Assembly: GCA_000727475.1 (NCBI GenBank)
Contig: KL647290.1
Coordinates: 5,916,698 to 5,980,697, forward strand
Reading direction: 5' to 3'
Source of the DNA: Sarcocystis neurona
Lineage: Eukaryota > Apicomplexa > Conoidasida > Eucoccidiorida > Sarcocystidae
DNA length: 64,000 bases
The notes below the pieces were generated by a model. That model was given only the letters and a program-made list of their open reading frames with translations, did not search any database and was not told the DNA's origin. The position numbers and the translations under genes were made by a program. How positions within the stretch are numbered: position 1 is the stretch's first letter; the number at the start of each line of letters is the position of its first letter. Positions 38,089 through 50,098 of this stretch are shown here, in pieces.

Positions 38089-41000
38089 GTACGTCCACCC
38101 AGCAAAAGAGAGAGGAAGCCAGGAGCGGACGTGAAGGTCGTCGAGGAGCAGCAGCAACGCAGGGCAGCTCTTCTCACTGCGTCCGCGATGAAGAAGCCGG
38201 GCGTCGTAGATGAGAACGTCCCCTGCCTGCAGGGTGGGTCGCACGGTGTTGCCGCTGCGGCTGAGAAGGCGGACGAGGGAGCAGCAGCAGGTCCTGCACT
38301 TCTGCAGCAGCCCTTCCTCCTGCACGCGAGTCCGTCGCCGGGCCACAGAGACGCAGTCGTCAGCAAAAAAGAAAATGGGCCGCCGCCGACAACAAATGGG
38401 CCGCCGCCGACAGCGACGGAGACGCAGCCGACACACGGACCGAAGACGCGACCCGCGGCTGAGAAGACCCCCCCGCACCGCGCCGAAACGAAACGCCAAC
38501 GAGAGACACGGAGACGGAGACAGAGAGGGGGACAAACGCGAGGGGGGGTAAAGTGGATGTGGAAGGGGTTGCGCAGCACAGAAACGATGTATGCACAAAA
38601 CGTAATTCAGCCATATCCACACCCACCCACCCACACCCACCCACACCCACCACACCACCACCACACCACCACCACACACACCACACCCACCCACCACACC
38701 CACCACCCACACCNNNNNNNNNNNNNNNNNNNNNNNNNNNNNNNNNNNNNNNNNNNNNNNNNNNNNNNNNNNNNNNNNNNNNNNNNNNNNNNNNNNNNNN
38801 NNNNNNNNNNNNNNNNNNNNNNNNNNNNNNNNNNNNNNNNNNNNNNNNNNNNNNNNNNNNNNNNNNNNNNNNNNNNNNNNNNNNNNNNNNNNNNNNNNNN
38901 NNNNNNNNNNNNNNNNNNNNNNNNNNNNNNNNNNNNNNNNNNNNNNNNNNNNNNNNNNNNNNNNNNNNNNNNNNNNNNNNNNNNNNNNNNNNNNNNNNNN
39001 NNNNNNNNNNNNNNNNNNNNNNNNNNNNNNNNNNNNNNNNNNNNNNNNNNNNNNNNNNNNNNNNNNNNNNNNNNNNNNNNNNNNNNNNNNNNNNNNNNAC
39101 CACCACCCACACACACCCACCACCACACACCACCCACACACACACACACGACTGTAAATATTTACATCAATATATATACTAATGGTTTCATGCGTAGAGA
39201 TATAACATATATGTGCAAGAGCATCCACGTATATACAGACAGATTTATTTCCACATATATAGACAGAGAGATATGGATCTCAAGTCCACAAAGAGATATG
39301 TATGAATGTATGCGTACATATAAATATATATGTGTAGGTGGGCACAGACACACATTCATATCGACTTGTACGTCTATATATATAGAGAGAGAAAGGTATG
39401 GGTATAAAGTTCAATATACATATATACACATATGTATATTCATATATACCTGTCCCGATGTATGTATGCGTACGTCAACACATATAGAGACGCACGTCAA
39501 CATATATATGTGTGGAGAGGCGCGCGCACGAGGAGGTAGCGGTGTAGGTACACGGGAATAGGGAAGGGCCTGCTGTTCTGAAGAAAGCGATAAGAAGAAG
39601 AAGAAATTCGACGGGACAGCTACCGAAGGGGAAGAAGCGAAGAGGGGGCGCAGAAGGTGGAAGAAATTGCAGGGACGGAGAAGACCACCAAGAAGAACCA
39701 GAAATCCGAAGAAGACGGAAGGGAAGATAAAAAAGGAGGAGGCGGATAAGAAGGGAATCGCAAGGACGGAAAATGACGAGGAGGAGGACGTTGGAGATGT
39801 ATGTGGAAGATTTGCTGTTTGGTGGTTTTGTGGGGAGAGACACATCGTTCAGGCAGCAGAGTCGTCGGCGGGGAGGCGTCTCTTCTCGAGGAAGTCAGAC
39901 ACGTTTTCCCCGTTTTCAAGAGACCCCCTTCTCCGTCGACACTTCCTCGTCTCTCCCTTTTTTCCGTCTCTTCTTTTCATGTTTTCCCCCCCAAAACACA
40001 CACCCCCGTCTGTGATCTCCCTCCAGAGGGCCGGGAAGGCGGAGGGGAGACCGACCAACGGAGCAGCAGCCCGGGACGGGGGGTGTACATACACCTGCGA
40101 GGTGCACTTCACGGACGGAAAGTTGTGTTCTCGGGGTTAAATGCCCTTCTCTCTTTTTCTTCTTCGCCCCCCCCAAAAGTCCCCCCTTCTTAGAAGCAAA
40201 CACGTGCGACACATCCTCCTCGGCCTATCGCACGCGAACTTCCACAACCACCCCTTCCACACAGGATTGCCTATTCCCCATAACCAACAATACGTATATA
40301 TACATGTACATATAAATATACACATATACATATTTAGAGAGACAGACGCATATATATATATTAATGTGGGTACATATACACACATACACCAATACATGTA
40401 CATACGTATATATATATATATACACGGATATAGGTATACACAGATATACATATATATATATATATATGTTAATGTGTGTACATACACAGACATACAACAA
40501 TACACGTACATACATGTATACATATATATATATATACACGGATAGAGATATAGGCAGATATATATATATATATTAATGTGGTTACATATGCATACACACA
40601 CCAATACATGTACGTGCATCTATACATATATATATATATACACACGGATATAGATATAGACACATATACATATATATATATCAATGTGTGTACGTATACA
40701 TACATACACCAATACATGTACATACACATATATATGCGGACACACATATAGACAAATATACACACAAGCCTACACGTCTGTATATATATACAGAGAACTT
40801 TGAAGTGTCTCGTCTCTATTAAGGGGAAGATTGTGAATATAAACACAGATACAGATATGGAGAGATACATGCACACGCCTACATATACACACACATATGC
40901 AAAGGGTATATGCACGTGTATGAATATATGTGTGTGGCTACGGCTTTCATCGGTGGAGACGCAGAAATCCATATTAATGAGGCACATGCAGCTGGAGAGA

Positions 41001-41434
41001 AAAACACACAAATTTTGAAAGGCGGACTTCTTCGGACCCTCGTCCAAACGCCCCATCCACACACACACATGCATACGGACCGAAATTCAGGAGACACACA
41101 CAAACCCAAACACACACATATATATGGAGAGGTAGATATACGTATATATACGTAGATAGAAACAGCTACACATACAAAAAGACCGATACATATACATACA
41201 CAGATACAGACAGATCTACACACATACACATATAGAGGAAATAGACAAATATATACATATATTCATATATGTAAATGTACGTGTATATATATGTGTAGGT
41301 GTGTGTACGCGAAGATAGAGGGATATGAGTAGGTGGAACTTTGAAGGACGTGTGTGCGACCTCCGAGAGGAGGGCAGTTCCCTTCTTTTCTGCTGCTGCG
41401 GGGAAGATAAACTTCTACGAAAAAAACTGAATCG

Positions 41435-41472
<38 letters not shown>

Positions 41473-44400
41473 GTTATGTATGTATGTATGTATGTGTGTG
41501 TATATGTAGACGGGTACGTGTATCTCTCTATATCTGTATCAACATTTGTATCTACAGTCTTCCTGTTCCTCTGCTGCTTCTCTGCATTCTGCTGCTGCCG
41601 GTGCAGCTTCTTCGGCCTCCTCTTCTCCGGCTGGAAGTCTTCTGCCTTCGCCTTTCCCGCTTTTCTTCTTCTGCGGGTGCAGCAGACGGCGCGACGCACC
41701 TTCGACGTCAGCAGGTGAGAAAACGGCAGCAGCTCGGTCGAGCCGTTGCTGCCGTCGACATCGCAGAGCGGCACGACGATGGTGAGGCCTCGGCTGCTGT
41801 TGTCCCGGTGCCACGGCTGCGTCACTGCCAGTGGATCTGCTCAGCAGCAGCAGCAACAGCAGCAAAACGTTATTCATGTGCCTCGGGACGTATGTACCCC
41901 CACACATGGCGAACACCCACACATATACATACACACATATATATGTACATAAGCTGGCTTCATCAAAGAAAGATACACTCATATGTGTATATATGCATAC
42001 GGACACACAGCGACGTATACCTTTATCCGTACGTCTGTGTAAATCTACATTTGAGACAAACACACACATATATATATACGTATACGAATAAACATATACA
42101 TACAGATATATATACATGCGTCTATATACATATGCCTGGGGAAGAGAGACGCGCACACTACATTTGCATGCATGTATATATATATATATAGGTTAAAGAG
42201 AGACGCACATACATTATACACACGCATGTACGCATGCAGGGGGGAAGCGTGAAGAGGCGCGGCTTCGCCAAGGTGTCCACATATAAACTTTCCACAATCT
42301 ACGTAAATGTATACATGTATACATAGATATAGACATACGTGTACGTATACATACATACTCAGAAACAAATTCACATACATTTATAGAGAGAGAGAACACG
42401 AGAGAGGCGCCCTAAGAAAGGGCACCAGGTATACACATATATATATACATATATATGTATGGCCAGGAGACTGAGACCCTGTACGTATATAGGAAGCTAC
42501 ACACACACACAGAGGCATACACGGGTACGTACAACAACTGACGCAGGAGCACGTGTACTCAGACATCACACATATATATAGAAATATATAAATTAATGAA
42601 TACAAGCTATGACACTCCATAGATATACGCGTATGCGATATTTCAGAGACATATATGACTAGCCGTATGCAGCAGGAAAGAAAACGAAGAAAGGCAGTGT
42701 TACCTGCTGTGACCGTCTGAATGTCCGAGACGAAGACTCTGCACCACCGCAGCAAACGCAGCAGCAGCAGCAGCACACGCCGCAGCAACAGCACCAATAT
42801 ATGCGGCAGCAGCACCAGCAGCAGCAATACACGCGGCAGCAGCAGCAGCAGTACATGTGAGAGCAGCGGCAGCAGCAATACATGTTAGAGCAGCGGCAGC
42901 AGCGGTGTGTGCGGCAGCAGGAGCAGTAATTGTGGGAACAGCATAAGCAGCACATGCGGGAGGAGCAGCAGGTCAAGATTGTAGTTTCCCAGCCGCAGTA
43001 GAGGCACCAGCAGAGGAGCAGCAGCAGCGGTAATACGCAGGCTCGATAGAAGAGCAACTGCAGGAACTGCAAATCCTCCAGGGAAGAAGTAGCAGTAGCT
43101 TTTTCACGCCGCGGAGCAGAAGGAGCAGCAGAAACAGGGACACTGTGTGCTCTCTACGGACGGCAGCAGCAGCAGTGCGCAGCGGAACGGCAAAAGCAGC
43201 GGCAGCACCTCGACAGGTAGTAGCTGAAGAGAGAGAAATACTCGCATGCAGCGCGGACAGAACCAACGTGAGGAGGAGGGACAGCAGCAGCAACGTGCAG
43301 GAAAACAACAAGAAAAAGCAACAGCAACAGCAGCGAAAGCAACACCCGCTACAGCAAGAGCTGCGACGGTAACAGCAGCGACAGTAGCAGCAGCAGCAAC
43401 AGCAGCAACAGCAACAGCAGCAGCTGCAACAGCAGCAGCAGCAACAGCAGCGATAGCAGCAGCAGCAGCAACAGCAGCGATAGCAGCAGCAGCAGCAACA
43501 GCAGCGATAGCAGCAGCAGCAACGGCTGCGACAGCAACAGCAGCAACAGCCACAGCAACGGCGTGGGCTAGAGGGCAGCTGCAGCCGTAGTAGCGTCGGC
43601 GGCAGCACGAGCAAGTGCCGGAACGAAGTACGCACAGACACAGAGAAGCAGCAGACCCGGCAGCAGCAGGGCTCCGCCAGCAGCAACAGTCCGCAGAGAG
43701 CAGAAGCAACAGTCTCAAAAGGGGGAGCAGGAACAGCAGCAGGATCACACCCAGGAAAGGACAGGCAACTGGTGCGCCGGCAGCCGCTGGTGCTCCTGCT
43801 GCAGTAACAGCAGCTGAAGCAGCTGCCGCAGCACTGGCAGCTTCTGCAGCAGCGACACATGAGGAGAAGAAGAAGCGGCAGCAGAAGCAGCACTGTATCA
43901 GCAGCAGCGGCTCTCAGGAGCACAGGACAAGAAGAAGAAGCGAGCACCACCAGCAGCAGAAGTCGCAGCGCACACGAGCACGCGCAGTAGATGACTTCTG
44001 CCGCTTCTCCGGCAGCAGCAGCAGATTGCAGCACACTGCCGCAGAAACAGGGGAGGGCGACGGCGCGGAAACCCAAACAGCTTCCCGGGGCTGCACGAAC
44101 TTCTACCGCACACAGAGATGCAAATCTGTAGACAAACACATGTATATAAATATAGGGAGATAAAGACGAATATAACACACATACGTATGTACATATCTAC
44201 ACCTGCATACATGCACCTATACACATATAGGGAGATAAAGCCAAATATAGAAATATCTGTGTGTACCCGTATCTACACGTGCACACACATATCTACTTTG
44301 CTGCCTATCTCTGTCTCTCTCTAAATCGACTTGCAGTCATACACACATTTATATGTGGAACTAAATATAGACATCTACATACATGGCGTATACAGTGAGA

Positions 44401-47400
44401 TACAAAGAAGACATATATATAGAGAGAGCTAGTGTCTCTCTACCCTGGGGAAGATACGTGCATGCAGACTTTCACCGGCTAGAGACACAGAGATCAAATC
44501 TACGACTTTACCTGCATACATACACGTATGTATATGTATATGTACGTTCTTACCTATACATATATATATGCATGCGCATGTGTATAAGTGCATGCAGAAT
44601 AATACGAATATGTGCATGCGGACGTTCGCGGAGGAGATTCACAGAAAGGGAGCAATAATATGTTTCCTACACCAATACACATACATGCGTACTGCCAATA
44701 TAATATATGTCTTGAGATAGAGAGAGAAGGAAGGCAGCTCTTCGGAGATGTATGTGTCCGAGTGCATGCGCACTTTTTTTGACGGAGAAAAATTACTCGT
44801 CCCTCCTCCGCAGCATTTGTCAGAGATGTACGGACGCAGAGACACGCGCAGAGCGAAACATCGCAGCTTCTCCGCGGGACGCTTTCCGAACAGCACCGTC
44901 ACCCTCCGCCACTTCCCCCCCACCCCACACACGTACGCCTACTATCTCTGTCCATAATTTAAAACATACGCATGCGTATATACACGTACATATATATATG
45001 TAAGTCATATACACACGCATACACACACACACACACACACAAGCATCTATACCTCACATACACGTGTATATATACAAGTGCAGATATGTGTGACTCACAC
45101 ACACATGCATATATTCAAGAGCACATATACCGCGTATAGCCACCGTGTATACGTGCAAATATATATATTTGTATATTGTGATACGAAGTGATGTAGATAC
45201 AGGCAGGTGATACAGAAGTTCCTGCTCATGAGAAGCGGATCCCGGGGTCTGGTGGAATCTTTGCAGAGGCAATTTTCTGCAGAGGGCGCATGCAGGAGAC
45301 GGAGAGAGACATGCGAGAGGCTGTCGCCTTTCCCTGCCTTTTTTGCAGCACGATGGACAGACACGGCCAGTTGTCCTGCATTGCTGCTGGGGGAAAGCAC
45401 GAAGGAAGACAACAGCGGCAAAGGCAGAAGCTGAGGCATGCACCTGGACGGGGGTTCCCCAGGTCTTCGTCAAAACAGAGAGAGAGAACAGAGGAGAGGC
45501 CCGTCCTGCAGCAGGAGCAGCAGATGAGAAGGAGAAGAAACGCGACTTCAGGCGTGTTGAAAGGGGAGGACATGCACGAGCAGACAACGCAAGAGAAGCA
45601 GCAAGAAGACCCAAAGAAGCTCGCTTGCCTCTTGCGCAGGTCTCGAACAGCCAGAAGTCCCTGCCCTGCATGCGCCTCGCCGTCGTCCACCGCAGTCTTC
45701 TCCCCACGCCTCCCGCTGCTGCTTGCCGTCTCGGAGACGCCCTCCCTCTCTCCGCCTGTCGTCTCCCTGCGCCTGCTGCCGTTGCTGCTGCCGTGGCGGC
45801 GGAGCGCGGCGGGCTGCTGCTGCTGCTCTGCCTGGTTCTGCCAGAGAGCGAGAAGCCGCCTGTTCGCAGCAGACGACGGGGAGGGGAATGCAGAAGCAGC
45901 GGCGCAGCTGGACGAAGAAGAGGAAAGCGAGGGGGGGGGCCGGTCGGCAGAAGAAGCTCGCGCCACAGGAGGAAGATATGCGTGGACAACTGGCAGCCAC
46001 ACGCGCTGCGTATCCGTCAGAAAGTCTTCCAGCAGCGTGCCTCGCAGCAGGCAGTGCAGCCGTCCTGAGCCGCAGGCACACCTCCACCATACCGAAGAAG
46101 AAGATTTTCTCGAGGAAGGAAAACACACACAGACACACGAACAGAGAGACCAGGAGAAGAAAAAAGAAGACGGAGGACAGACTGGGAAATGGGAAATGTC
46201 CCTCCGTTTATTTGGGGGTAGCCGCACATGAGAAGCGGACAGAGAAAGTCAGGGGGAGAGGAGAAGGACGTTTATCGATTTTTTTGTGTAGTCGAAGGAG
46301 GGACGTTCGTCTATTCCGTCTAGCCATGCACGAAAGGAGGTCGAAAAGGGAGAAATGTTTGGGGATTTCACTGCGGAGCCACGCATGCAGAGACAGGCAG
46401 GAAAAGAGGGCCACGGAGAGGTCCACCACAACATACACGTGTACATGCAAGTGCATGCATGCAAGTGTAGACATATGCAAAGGAAGACTTCTGCTGGACA
46501 TATATACGCAGACCGGAAGGCGTGCGTCGCATTTATATACATGTGTGTGTATGGACACATATACAAATGTATATGAACATATGTATATAAATGAATACGC
46601 ACATACGTACATACATATATGCGTGCACATATATAGAGAGAGGGAAATGCATGCATCGCATTTACGTATACATATATGTGGACATATATATTTGGTACGT
46701 GTACGCATATAGAGACAGGAATGTATGCATAGCATTAACATATATATACCCGCATATGGACACACACACATATGCAATTGCATGCACGCGTAGACACGGA
46801 GAGAAATATTTGAGCACACGTATATGGAGAGAGGAGGACACGCATAGAAGTATATAAAGGCAGCAAGTGCGTGAACACATTCATGAGGGTGCATGCAATG
46901 AAAGCGTGTGCAGACAAATAAGAAGAGAAGCGTCCTTCTGCGACCACGGCGGCAGATGATCACCTGTGCTGCTCAACCGGAGAATACGTAAGACAGCGAG
47001 TCCACTCCACACACACATATATATTTGTGTGTAAGGTGGACTGGAGAAGACGCACGAAAGCAGAGGAAACGAGAGGAAGAATGGGCGGGCCACGAAAGGG
47101 GGCGGCAGCAGGAGACGGGGCGAGAAAGAGCCGCAGCAGCAACAGCAGCAGCAGCCTTCTGTCGCGCGCAGCAGCAGGCGTACAGAGAGAAGGAAGCATC
47201 TGCCAGAAGAGCGAGACGTGGAGAAGAAGAGACACCGCGGCACCGAAGAGGAGGACGCCGAGACACGAAAAGAGGCAACGAGCAGCAAAACGGGGAAAAC
47301 GAAGAAAAGAGGGCGAATTGATGGGGGGGAGACATACCACGGGTGGGCCGATTGCACCAGACGTTTGGGTCTGTCCGCAGCATTTCTTCGGCGGCGGAAG

Positions 47401-49419
47401 CGGCCTGCGCGCAGCCGGACACACGACGTCTGCGGCAGATGATGAATTCGGGTGTCTACTGGGCCGGAGAAGAAAACTTCTCTTTCTGTGGAAGGCGACC
47501 ACGTCTCCACGGAGGCCACACACATATACGCATGCGTTCGCGCGGCCTCCTCGCTTCTGCTGCCGAGGACCGAGCCGTCCTGCGCGGAGACACGGCGAGT
47601 TCTTCGATGCATGCGGGGACGCGCAAACGGAGACAACACACTCACACACGCCCCCGTCTCCTGGAGACGAGACACGCACACGCAACGCGCACTCGCGTGT
47701 TGAAAGGCGTCTCCCCGCTGACCCAAAAACCGGCTGTACATACATACAAATGAAAACGGGGTCCTCCACATACACAGAGACAGAGACAGAGACGCAGACA
47801 GCCCCACCCACCCACCCACACATACAGAAAAGTGCCTAAAATATCAAATATATATGCGCATGCGTATGTGGATCGCTTCTGTATACGTACACACACACAC
47901 AGAAGAAGTGCCCCACAACTTCAAATATATATGTGCATGTGCATGCAGGTAGGGATCGCTTGCATGCACATAAGAGGAAGATTGTCCAGCGTCATTTCTT
48001 TTAGCTGCTGACAAATTCTCTCGCCTTCCCCTCCACTTCTCCCCGCCACACGGGGGTTTCTCGTCATTTTATCATATAACCATCCCTCTCCACGTCAGAA
48101 CCACCTCCACGTATATACATCTACTCATCTGTAGTTACACATATATCCATATATATCCATAATTATACAGATGTACCTGTGTATACATCCATAGGTACAT
48201 ATACATCTATTCATGTACTCTCACATACATATACACATATACATATAAACGCATGTATTCACAGTTACATATATATGTACATATGTGTGGTTACACGCGT
48301 ATATATATATATATGTGCACACCTCTCTGATAATACGTGCATGTGTGTGTATATTTATGGATATGTAAAATGGACAATTAGATGGTTGTATTATGTGTCT
48401 GCGTATACACGCACGCATATGTATGCAGAGTTAATAGGGGAACATCCACACACTTTTTGATGGCAAAGCAGAGACACGCATGCATCCTCGTGCAGATGCA
48501 TGCGGCTATATGTAGACAGACGATATGAAGAGGAGGACTTGTTTTGCGGGCGCCGAAGTAGGACGAGTGACACAAACGAATTTCCGCGGGGGTCCTTTCG
48601 GAAGAGGCGGCCACAGCAGCAAATCCGTGAAGAAACGCTGCCATTCTTCCGAAGAACGTGCGACGCAGAGAAGTCTCACCGGAGCCACCACCACCCCACA
48701 CGTATCACCACCCGCAGAAAGGAGCGCAAATATGTGGCAGTCTTCGTAAAAGAGGAGACGGAAGAAAAAGACAGCAAGAGACACATAAAGCGAGGGGACT
48801 GTGTTTTGGGTGGCGGGCCGTAGACGGCGAAAAAGAAGGGGGGACAGACGAAGAGAGACACGGGCCACCGAGGAGGGGGGGCCAAACGGAGAGGAGAGAC
48901 GAGACAGGAAGAGAAGGAGAGAGACAGCAGCACTCGTACCATCGCTTTGTCGGCAGCAACTGCTCGCCGGAGAGTCGAGAGCTGCTGCTGGGTGAGAGCC
49001 GCTTTGATAACACAAAACCCCACGTCGTCGAGAGCTTCGACTGCTCGGGCAATCTCTGCTGAACCGAGGAAAAGGAGTTCTTCCTTCGTCTCTTGCTGCG
49101 ACGTCGCGTCACGCTTCAGCGAGAGACCCTCTGCTGCTGGTTCTGGCGCCGCTGCTGCTGCTGCGGGCGGTGCGAGGGGGGGAGATGCCGCGCGAAGGAG
49201 CCGCCGCAACAGCAGTCGCCAGCCCCCCGCCTCGGCCCCCTGCTGCTGCTCTTGCTGCTGCTGCTCGTAGGGTTGCTGCTGCTCTCGCTGCAGCAGCTGC
49301 TCTTGCTGCTGCTGCTGAGACGCGAAGAGAGGCGCGGCGTCCAGCCTCGCCACACGGGAACACCTGCAGAAACGAAAACTGCAATAAGAATGGTGCAGGG
49401 TTTTCTTCTTCCTCCCCAT
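38089..49419 (-). CDS. Phytanoyl-CoA dioxygenase (PhyH)-like Fe(II)/2-oxoglutarate oxygenase
   Basis: PhyH-fold enzymes hydroxylate a substrate using Fe(II), O2 and 2-oxoglutarate; the substrate here cannot be inferred. Minus-strand exons: 49419-48940, 47404-47338, 46064 to an unplaced donor, 42738-42704, 41836-41700 and 38319 to about 38089. Four of the junctions are phase-checked; the one from 46064 to 42738 is not. The N-terminal block is ARAVEALDDVGFCVIKAALT followed by QQQLSTLRRAVA. Exons 2 and 3 join as NRPTRG-RLHCLLRGTLLEDF. The 35-nt exon VFVSDIQTVTA joins to DPLAVTQPWHRDN, giving the iron ligands H and D in WHRD, then GLTIVVPLCDVDGSNGSTEL and PFSHLL. The last recognised exon has AGDVLIYDARLLHRGRS, with the second iron ligand H and the Arg expected to bind 2-oxoglutarate. 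The final exon is not identified; frames at 37.77 kb or 36.3 kb could hold it. Start is ATG at 49419, or an in-frame ATG at 49455 inside a palindrome. The intron at 38.3-41.7 kb contains an assembly gap. Confidence 0.85.
38614..39151. repeat. CCACACCC-type repeat flanking the second assembly gap
   Basis: C/A-only sequence of CCACAC, CCACCC and CACC units on both sides of the N run, in the PhyH intron upstream (on the minus strand) of exon 38319. The G/T strand is the PhyH sense strand. Confidence 0.8.
38714..39098. other. Assembly gap (N run)
   Basis: 385 undefined bases inside the CCACAC repeat of a PhyH intron. Confidence 0.99.
39140..41690. repeat. PhyH intron: microsatellites, array of about 106-bp units, unassigned complex patch
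   Basis: Intron between exons 41836-41700 and 38319. CCAATACATGTACATACGTA and close variants recur at about 40388, 40494, 40602 and 40706, giving a unit of about 106 bp. The patch 39540-40270 is not repetitive and has a plus-strand frame of 157 codons without a recognised family. Confidence 0.65.
41880..42690. repeat. Microsatellite sequence in PhyH intron
   Basis: TACACA/TATATA repeats between the 35-nt PhyH exon at 42738-42704 and the exon at 41836-41700. No other signal. Confidence 0.7.
42740..44110. repeat. CAG-rich tract (CTG on PhyH sense strand)
   Basis: More than 1.3 kb of CAG-dominated sequence on the plus strand, including an almost pure run at 43380-43530. On the PhyH sense strand it is CTG and ends in the acceptor CAG of the 35-nt exon, matching the intron pattern seen elsewhere. 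Plus-strand frames here (poly-A/T/Q) are regarded as by-products. Confidence 0.7.
44110..45200. repeat. Microsatellites with short unique patches in PhyH intron
   Basis: TATA/CACA repeats. The phrase CATATAGGGAGATAAAG is duplicated at about 44150 and 44225. A patch at 44740-44940 is complex and open on the minus strand but contains no recognised PhyH block. Confidence 0.65.
46230..47030. repeat. PhyH intron with TGCATGCA motifs and microsatellites
   Basis: Between PhyH exons 47404-47338 and 46064. Several TGCATGCA octamers near 46452 and 46648 lie amid TATATA repeats. No coding block recognised. Confidence 0.6.
47830..48700. repeat. PhyH first intron: microsatellites and an open complex patch
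   Basis: Intron 48939-47405. TATACA repeats dominate 48080-48440. The patch 48510-48700 is open on the minus strand (EEWQRFFTDLLLWPPLPKGP) but the phase-compatible joining of exon 1 to the exon at 47404 leaves no need for it. Confidence 0.6.
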
Positions 49420-49441
49420 GCTAGTCGACGTTAAGGTGTTA

Positions 49442-49457
49442 CGGTGTACATACACCG
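49442..49457. promoter_or_regulatory. Near-palindrome CGGTGTACATACACCG upstream of the PhyH start
   Basis: Same family with one changed base. It begins 22 nt upstream of the PhyH start ATG at 49419 and itself contains an in-frame minus-strand ATG at 49455. This proximity to a start codon parallels the copy at 58202. Confidence 0.5.
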
Positions 49458-49715
49458 AAACCTAGTCAGTTCGACGACTGTGTGTACACCGGGAAACAGA
49501 CAGCTACCTCCACATACACTTGCGTAGATACACACACACAGACACATCATACACTACTACGCTATACAATCATCCACGTCCGTGTATATGTTTGTCTATC
49601 TGTATATATATATATGTGAAGACAGACTTCCGATAACTGCGGAAGATTCGTTTACTTATACGGGTATGTATACGTAAGCCTTTTCAGAAAAGCAGTATCG
49701 GCATGTGAGTGGGCG

Positions 49716-49729
49716 GGTGTACGTACACC
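49716..49729. promoter_or_regulatory. Perfect palindrome GGTGTACGTACACC
   Basis: Another exact core copy, in the interval between the PhyH start and the end of the minus-strand gene at 50.07 kb. A plus-strand ATG follows 13 nt later, but no gene is recognised there. Confidence 0.45.
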
Positions 49730-49879
49730 TGATAGGTGCGAATGGAGACGGGAGCTGTGCTCCTGCTGCTGCTCCCTCCCATGCCTCTGCTGCGGCCTTT
49801 CCCTCTTCTGTTGTCGCTGCTTCCTTCTCTTCCCTGTTGCTCGTACTGTCCTCACCCCTTGCTGTTGCTCCTGCTAGGA

Positions 49880-50098
49880 CTACTGCTGCTGCTGCTCAGG
49901 CTGCTGCTGCTGCTCAGGCTGCTGCTGCTCCTCAGGCTGCTGCTGCTGCTCCTCAGGCTGCTGCTGCTGCTCCTCAGGCTGCTGCTGCTGCTGCTCCTCA
50001 GGCTGCCGCTTCTGCTGCTCCTCAGGCTGCTGCTTCTGCTGCTCCTCAGGCTGCTGCTGCTGCTGCTCCTCAGGCTGCTGCTGCTGCTATTGCTGCGA
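49880..50098. repeat. 18-24 bp tandem repeat CTGCTGCTGCTCCTCAGG
   Basis: Nine or more copies with one to three extra CTG each. On the minus strand they read PEEQQQQ in one frame. They lie beyond the stop at 50070 of the unrecognised minus-strand gene, partly overlapping its tail. Confidence 0.75.

Noticed and set aside
38614..39151. Internal telomere
   Set aside because: The repeat is irregular CCACAC/CCACCC, not the AAACCCT-type unit expected for coccidian telomeres, and exons of one gene lie on both sides.
43246..43590. Plus-strand poly-A/T protein in the 42.7-44.1 kb CAG tract
   Set aside because: Falls in a PhyH intron whose acceptor is formed by the end of this tract; the peptide is only repeat-derived.
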